Shown piece after piece: positions 42,430 through 46,853 of a stretch of DNA of 46,853 bases. Every line of letters begins with the position of its first letter. The first letter of the stretch is position 1. Under the pieces are notes generated by a model, which did not search any database, was not told the origin of the DNA, and was given only the letters and a program-made list of their open reading frames with translations. The position numbers were made by a program, and so were the translations under genes. This DNA comes from Pseudomonadota bacterium (lineage in GTDB: Bacteria; Pseudomonadota; Gammaproteobacteria; Acidiferrobacterales; UBA6901): the NCBI GenBank assembly GCA_021785795.1, contig JAJYEK010000019.1, positions 1 through 46,853 on the forward strand, given 5' to 3'.

Positions 42430-42680
42430 ATGCGCCGCAAGCCAGCTCATCGCCATGGCCAGCTCGGTGATCTCGTGGTTCGAGCAGCCATGAATCACCC
42501 ACACCGCGACATCCTTTTCCCGCGGGCTCAGCCGGAAGCGGTCCAGCTTTGCAATGAGCGGCAAAACCACATCCATAGTCTCGAAAATCGTCCCAATGTC
42601 TCGACCCGAAAGCATGATCACCGGCACCTCTCCTCGCACGCAGAACTCGCATGCACTGTGGAGCGTCCGTATTGTTGTTG
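42430..42680 (-). pseudogene. Decayed LuxR-type regulator
   Basis: The minus strand encodes MDVVLPLIAKLDRF, then RLSPREKDVAVWVIHGCSNH, the first half of a LuxR helix-turn-helix, and then loses homology where ISELTVKDHLK would be expected. The N-terminal sensor part is also mostly gone. It is a third relative of the two intact regulators next door, apparently cut by the IS3 insertion and later deletion. Confidence 0.65.
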
Positions 42681-42982
42681 TGACGCGCCGCTGACACCCG
42701 CGGCTGTCCGGCCAAGAACCCTCCCGTTGTGGATGAACCGGACCCGATGCGGGTCCGGTTCACGGCGCACCACTGTACCGCAACCCGGATTGGCTCCTAT
42801 CCACCAATTATGGAACACGATCGTGGATAATTTGCCCACCTCCCCATTATTTTGTTCGGCCGGTGTCACGGCAACCGGACAACCCCGCTAAGACACATCC
42901 CAACCGGCCGTGCGGACCGGTCTCGCTGCGCGCCCCTGTGGCCGGTTCCGCGCCGGCACCCGGGTCATCCTTCCGGCTCGCG
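42681..42982. other. Gap between decayed and intact luxR genes
   Basis: These 302 bp carry no clear gene. Scraps of the decayed regulator's N-terminal half may lie here but cannot be aligned by eye. No strong hairpin or promoter was found. Confidence 0.35.
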
Positions 42983-43777
42983 TCATCTTCGCGGGCTGCT
43001 CCGGGGAACGCGCCCGAGCGCAAGAACAGCCAGCTGACTCCGGCGTTCGATGTCGAGCTTGCGGAAAATCTTCTTCAGATGATCCTTGACGGTCAGTTCG
43101 CTGATGAACAGGCGCCGCGCAACATGCCGGTTCGACAGTCCGCCGGCCACCAGCGCCGCGACATCCCACTCTCTTTTGGACAATCCGAAGCCGGTGAACC
43201 GGCTGCGCAGGCTGTCGAGAGACAGCTGCGCCGACTCCATCACCGTCATGCTGTGCAGCAGCGCGGACAGATGCGGAACCATCACGTCCAGCACCGCCAC
43301 ATCCCGCTTCGTGAAGTCGCCGGCCTCACGGCTGCGGTGAACCGCCATGCCGGCCACCGGAATCCCGTCGAATCCGAGATTGACGCTCAGCTCGTGAAAA
43401 ATCCCCGCCCGGGGCTGGAAGTCCCTGCCCCACTCCGTACGGTCCAGCTTGGACCTCGGAACGTAGTCGGTCAGCCGGAGCGACTGGTTGACCGTCGTCC
43501 GGTGCAAATTCTTTTCGACCAGCGGGTGACGCGGCGCGTAATAGGTGAAAAAGTCCGCGAAAGCCCGGTCATCCACATGGACATTGACGGCCCCCTCGCG
43601 GCGGAAGGTCCCTGCAGCCGGATCCAGCGGGAGCAGGACGCCGCTGCTGCTGCTGATGCAGCGCTCCAGACTCCCACAGACCGAGACAAACAGGGCTTCC
43701 CGGTCCCGCGCCCAGTGGGCGGCTTCGAGAGCGCCGAGGATCGACCGGTAATCGGCATTGGACAATCGATGGGGCAT
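42983..43777 (-). CDS. LuxR-type transcriptional regulator with GAF-like sensor
   Basis: This 264-residue protein has an N-terminal ligand-sensor-like part of about 180 residues (SNADYRSILGALEAAHWARD, PVAGMAVHRSREAGDFTKRD). A C-terminal LuxR helix-turn-helix follows (GLSKREWDVAALVAGGLSNR, HVARRLFISELTVKDHLKKI). GGGAG lies five bases before the ATG, and the gene starts 21 bp after the stop of the regulator upstream, so the two are co-transcribed. It lacks the conserved acyl-homoserine-lactone pocket signature that I could recognise, so the signal is unknown. Confidence 0.85.
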   Translation of the reverse strand: MPHRLSNADYRSILGALEAAHWARDREALFVSVCGSLERCISSSSGVLLPLDPAAGTFRREGAVNVHVDDRAFADFFTYYAPRHPLVEKNLHRTTVNQSLRLTDYVPRSKLDRTEWGRDFQPRAGIFHELSVNLGFDGIPVAGMAVHRSREAGDFTKRDVAVLDVMVPHLSALLHSMTVMESAQLSLDSLRSRFTGFGLSKREWDVAALVAGGLSNRHVARRLFISELTVKDHLKKIFRKLDIERRSQLAVLALGRVPRSSPRR

Positions 43778-43798
43778 CGGATCTCCCGGCCGTCTTGA

Positions 43799-44833
43799 TC
43801 AGTCCGTCTCCAGCTCGCCCTGGCCGGCGGCCACATGGAGGCGCTGCATGCGACCCGCCAGCGCGCTCCGTCGCCGTACCCCCGTCTTGCCGAATATGCG
43901 CTTGAGATGATCCTTGACGGTCAGTTCGCTGATGAACAGCTGTTCGGCAATCTGCCGGTTCGACAGTCCGTCAATGACCAGCGCCGCCACTTCCGTCTCC
44001 CGGCGGCTGAGCCCGAAGCCCCGCAGCGGCGCGGCGACCCCGCGCCAGGAGGGAGGAGGATCAAGGATGACAAATCTCCCGCCGCTTGCTCCGCGAAGCG
44101 GGACCGTGCGCACGCGATAGCGGCGGGAACCGCTCCGGAGAAAAACGGGGTTGGCGCCTCCGTCCGGCTGCACCAGCCGCGTCACGCGGATGTCACCAAG
44201 CAGGGAGCGCGCCAGCGAATTCATGAAACATGGCACACCGGCACGGTCGACATGAACCACGCCCCAGGTTTCGGTGAAGGCCGCTTCGCCCTTCAGCAGC
44301 TCGCGGACATGGATGGACCGGGCCAGATGCGGCAGCAGCTGGTTGACGACGGCCGTTTCGCGGTCAGTGAAATTGCGGTCGTGCTTCTGGCGGTGAATGC
44401 CCACAAACCCGATCGAGTCGCCCTGCGCCCGCAGGGGCGAGGCGATGACGTAGTAGACGGAGGCGAGCGGCACCAGAAAGTCACAGGCGAACTCGGTGTT
44501 CCGCAGCGCCGGCAGGAGATCCGTATTGCGCGCCATCTCGTTCACACCGTTCCTGAACCAGCCGCTCGTGACAAACGGGTCCTGGGACGCGTAATGCGCC
44601 AGATAGGCGAGCATCGGCTCTTCCGCATTGTTGAAGATCTGGTAACCGCTGAACAGCTCGGCGCCCGTTCGCAGGTCGGTGGGCACAAAGATGGCGCTGT
44701 AAAATCCCACGAACTTCTGCAGCCGCAGGCAGAACGCCTGAAACGTCGTGGCCATATCCTGCGCAGAATAAACGGCTTCCACCGTCTCCAGAATATTCCG
44801 GTAATCCGTGCCTGACAGCGCCGCCACGACCAT
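43799..44833 (-). CDS. LuxR-type transcriptional regulator with GAF/PAS-like sensor
   Basis: This 344-residue protein is related to its downstream neighbour. The start ATG at 44,833 (MVVAALSGTDYRNILETVEA) is chosen because it aligns with that neighbour's start and follows GGAGG. The frame is open to 45,028, but the extra residues are low-complexity Gly/Arg. The sensor part (about 1-190) is followed by a PAS-like segment (GVVHVDRAGVPCFMNSLARS) that the neighbour lacks, and then a helix-turn-helix (GFGLSRRETEVAALVIDGLS, RQIAEQLFISELTVKDHLKR). The target genes are unknown; the divergent secreted-protein and lipoprotein genes are candidates by position only. Confidence 0.83.
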   Translation of the reverse strand: MVVAALSGTDYRNILETVEAVYSAQDMATTFQAFCLRLQKFVGFYSAIFVPTDLRTGAELFSGYQIFNNAEEPMLAYLAHYASQDPFVTSGWFRNGVNEMARNTDLLPALRNTEFACDFLVPLASVYYVIASPLRAQGDSIGFVGIHRQKHDRNFTDRETAVVNQLLPHLARSIHVRELLKGEAAFTETWGVVHVDRAGVPCFMNSLARSLLGDIRVTRLVQPDGGANPVFLRSGSRRYRVRTVPLRGASGGRFVILDPPPSWRGVAAPLRGFGLSRRETEVAALVIDGLSNRQIAEQLFISELTVKDHLKRIFGKTGVRRRSALAGRMQRLHVAAGQGELETD

Positions 44834-45675
44834 CCCCCTCCGCATCCCCCTGAACCGCCCCGGTCCCGCCGACGCATCACCGTCTCCCGGGCCCCGGCCG
44901 GTCATCCGAGGCGTCTTGCGTCCGCGGCGGCGCGGGCCAGTCACGTCGGTCGTGCCGGGGCTACCGGCGCCGTCGCCGGCATATCCCCCGCTCCCCGGTC
45001 CGTAGACCGGAACGTCTTCCTGTCCCACGGCCGGTGCAGGGAACCCGCACTGGCCTTTTAATTGGTTGATATGAGCATATTATGTGCCACATGCTTCGCC
45101 ACTTTCCAGTCCGTCATGTATGAATTTTCAATGAACCCGGCATCGATAGTGCACCCGGACGGGGCAGCCACGTTCCGGATCACGCGCCGCTGGCCCAGCG
45201 ACGGGTATGGTGCACTTCGTTTTTGCGCAAAGCCTGATCTGGTCGGACGAAATCGGCAGCCGTGATAACACACTGAACACACCCCGAGCTGACCGGATGG
45301 CGGCGCGACCGACACCGACCTGATCGACACTGAGATTTTCCGAACTGCACAACGCAGCGAAGCTGCTTGGATGAATGCAGTCAGGTGGGCGGGCTGTTAC
45401 CAGAGACCGATCCTGCACCGCGGGGTCCGGTCCGGGTCGACGCGCGGATCGTCGGATCAATGCCGGCATCCCGTCACCGCATCGGTTCGCGTGCAAAATC
45501 CCACTTTCGAGGGAGGGCGGATCCGGCGGCTGTCTGCTTAACTTCTTTTCAGCATGAGGCACCGTGACCGCGTGATGCGACGTGACCCAGGCTGGACTAC
45601 CGGAGCTGGCACACGCCACACCACGGCAATTCATGTCCTAACCGAGCAGCAATCATTCTGGGAGACTGAAAGAAA
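44834..45675. other. 842-bp gap upstream of the luxR pair
   Basis: Open frames on both strands here have random composition and no recognisable family. An AT-rich island at about 45,058-45,095 (TTGATATGAGCATATTATG) is the most promoter-like spot. The gene at 45,676 is preceded by GGGAGACTGAAAGAAA, a usable ribosome site. The gap could hold a small RNA, which cannot be judged by eye. Confidence 0.4.
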
Positions 45676-46182
45676 ATGAACACCAAGAACCTGCGTGTCC
45701 TGGCCGGCAGCATCGCCGCTCTCGGCGTCTTTGCCGCCTTCACACCGTCAGCCTGGGCAGGATTGAGCGGGAGCTGCGGGATGCTGACCGCGTTCCCTCA
45801 TCCTTTTATCGACTCGTACCTACAGTTCAGTGGGAATGTAAACACCAGTAGCGGCAGCATGTCCGGCAATATCTCCACCGCAAACACCGGTACCAAGGGC
45901 ATGGATGTGCTCGCCGTGATCAATTTCACCAACGGCACCATCAGCTATAACGTGACGCAGGCGACCATCACCGCGACCGGCGTTTCGTATAGCGCTTCGA
46001 CAGCGACGGTGTCGTTTACCGCCCCCGTCGCCGGACCGATCAGCGGTTCGTATACCATCTCGTTCACGCCGACCGGATCAAGCAGTGCGGTCACCTTCAA
46101 CATTCTTCCCGTAAATGGCGGCAACACGTTCCTGGTCCAGGGCGTGGGCGATCCATTCCACGGCGTCTGCCAGGCGCTGTAA
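45676..46182 (+). CDS. Secreted protein of unknown function
   Basis: This 168-residue protein has a classic signal peptide: KNLR, a hydrophobic core, and a cut after A26-W27-A28. The mature part is Ser/Thr/Gly/Asn-rich with alternating beta-type sequence (VLAVINFTNGTISYNVTQAT, GPISGSYTISFTPTGSS). It has one cysteine near each end (C34, C165), which could form a disulphide closing a beta-sandwich. No family is recognised. A GGGAG ribosome site precedes it. It lies 40 bp before a lipoprotein gene and may share its transcript. Confidence 0.75.
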   Translation: MNTKNLRVLAGSIAALGVFAAFTPSAWAGLSGSCGMLTAFPHPFIDSYLQFSGNVNTSSGSMSGNISTANTGTKGMDVLAVINFTNGTISYNVTQATITATGVSYSASTATVSFTAPVAGPISGSYTISFTPTGSSSAVTFNILPVNGGNTFLVQGVGDPFHGVCQAL

Positions 46183-46222
46183 GCGCGCGCTTGGCCACGG
46201 CAAGAACCCAGGAACGATCACC

Positions 46223-46411
46223 ATGACACGAACCCGAAAACTGCGGTTTCTTCCCCTGCTCGGGGGAATGCTCCTGCTGGCTGCCTGCGGTGGTGGTGGC
46301 GGCGGCGGCACGACCTCGTCGTCGTCGGGCACCTCCGGTACTCCCACGGCGACGACCAACACTTCATCGGTGGCGGTCACCACGATCGCGACCACGATGA
46401 ATTCGCAGTAG
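46223..46411 (+). CDS. Small lipoprotein with poly-glycine and Ser/Thr-rich tail
   Basis: This 62-residue protein has a lipoprotein signal peptide ending in L19-A20-A21-C22. The lipidated cysteine is followed by seven glycines and then a Ser/Thr-rich disordered tail, with no folded domain. The ATG at 46,223 has AGGA upstream. A frame from 46,115 overlaps the previous gene. It may be a surface spacer or linker protein, or the truncated front of a larger lipoprotein; the stop is followed closely by a terminator hairpin, favouring a real short gene. Confidence 0.6.
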   Translation: MTRTRKLRFLPLLGGMLLLAACGGGGGGGTTSSSSGTSGTPTATTNTSSVAVTTIATTMNSQ

Positions 46412-46424
46412 CGTCAGACCGGAT

Positions 46425-46453
46425 CCGGCAGGCGATGGCCTCGCGCCTGCCGG
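46425..46453 (+). terminator. Stem-loop after the small lipoprotein gene
   Basis: CCGGCAGGCG (46,425-46,434) and CGCCTGCCGG (46,444-46,453) pair perfectly over 10 bp around a nine-base loop, 14 bp after the stop. The U-tract is poor, so termination efficiency is uncertain. Confidence 0.55.
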
Positions 46454-46506
46454 GTTCGGCACGTTGTCCGGCGGGGTGCTCGTCACCCGCCCCGCAGACA
46501 CCGCGG

Positions 46507-46853
46507 CGGTTCATCCCCGCGCGTGCGGGGAACACGTGCAGGTGGAGCATTAAAATCTGCTCGAAGTCGGCTCATCCCCGCGCGTGCGGGGAACACAACC
46601 CGTGGAACAACCTGATCGGCAGCAGCCCCGGTTCATCCCCGCGCGTGCGGGGAACACTGATGCGCTTGTCCGTGCCCGATCCCGTATTGCGGTTCATCCC
46701 CGCGCGTGCGGGGAACACCCATCTGTACGCCAATCCCACGATTCGTACCACGGTTCATCCCCGCGCGTGCGGGGAACACGCTGTGCCACTTGTTCCCAGC
46801 CCTGACGTGTTCGGTTCATCCCCGCGCGTGCGGGGAACACTTCCGACGGTACG
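46507..46853 (-). CRISPR. Type I-E CRISPR array, leader-distal end, cut by the window edge
   Basis: Six 29-bp repeats start at 46,507, 46,568, 46,629, 46,690, 46,751 and 46,812, each exactly 61 bp apart. They leave five complete 32-bp spacers and the first 13 bp of a sixth. On the minus strand the repeat reads GTGTTCCCCGC, a short loop, GCGGGGATGAACCG, the orientation used by type I-E systems. The only variant repeat (46,568) has one T-to-C change. It lies near the left end, which is therefore the old, leader-distal end. The leader and cas genes should be to the right of the window. No spacer was seen to match this window by eye. Confidence 0.97.

Noticed and set aside
45058..45634. Open frames on both strands in the gap upstream of the secreted protein
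   Set aside because: They overlap each other, lack ribosome sites and resemble no family.

Overview
The window comes from a fairly GC-rich proteobacterium. A gamma- or betaproteobacterium of environmental type fits best, because it carries a complete kinase-regulated type VI secretion system (T6SS), a PEP-CTERM protein, a two-partner secretion pair and a type I-E CRISPR array. The sequence does not identify the species.

Positions 1-33,900 are one large secretion locus in two divergent halves. The minus-strand half runs from about 17.5 kb down to 1. It encodes an FHA-domain protein (tagH), the membrane and baseplate-anchor genes tssJ, tssK, tssL and tssM, and then the regulators tagF, pppA (phosphatase) and ppkA (kinase with a periplasmic FGE-like domain). 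It ends with a two-partner secretion transporter and its large exoprotein, which is cut by the window start. The plus-strand half runs from 18.1 to 33.9 kb. It encodes tssA, the sheath genes tssB and tssC, a second TssC-like protein, tagJ, the baseplate genes tssE, tssF and tssG, the ATPase tssH, hcp and vgrG, then a DUF6931 protein, a PAAR-like DUF4280 tip protein and a putative M35 metallopeptidase effector. A 602-bp divergent regulatory region with a spaced direct repeat separates the halves. Threonine motifs of the form T-x-[LIV]-[RN]-P occur in PpkA and TssL, and a shorter T-V-R-P occurs in TagH. They suggest a phosphothreonine relay from PpkA through TssL to the FHA protein, reversed by PppA. 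Strong inverted repeats follow the two highest-copy parts of the machine, tssC and hcp.

Positions 34.5-42.7 kb are a scrapyard of mobile DNA. They hold a ruined higA antitoxin gene, an intact HigB/HigA-type toxin-antitoxin pair with an apparently leaderless promoter inside its operator, a group II intron with its reverse transcriptase, a PEP-CTERM metalloprotease-like gene, IS21-like and IS3 remnants, and a frameshifted tyrosine integrase. The integrase ends at a 3' fragment of tRNA-Leu, which looks like an attachment site. An AlpA-like regulator with a long palindrome upstream and a small membrane protein follow.

Positions 42.4-46.9 kb hold two intact tandem LuxR-type regulators, a decayed third copy, an 842-bp gap, a secreted protein and a small poly-glycine lipoprotein. 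A type I-E CRISPR array begins at 46,507 and runs off the window end. Its cas genes and leader are expected outside the window.
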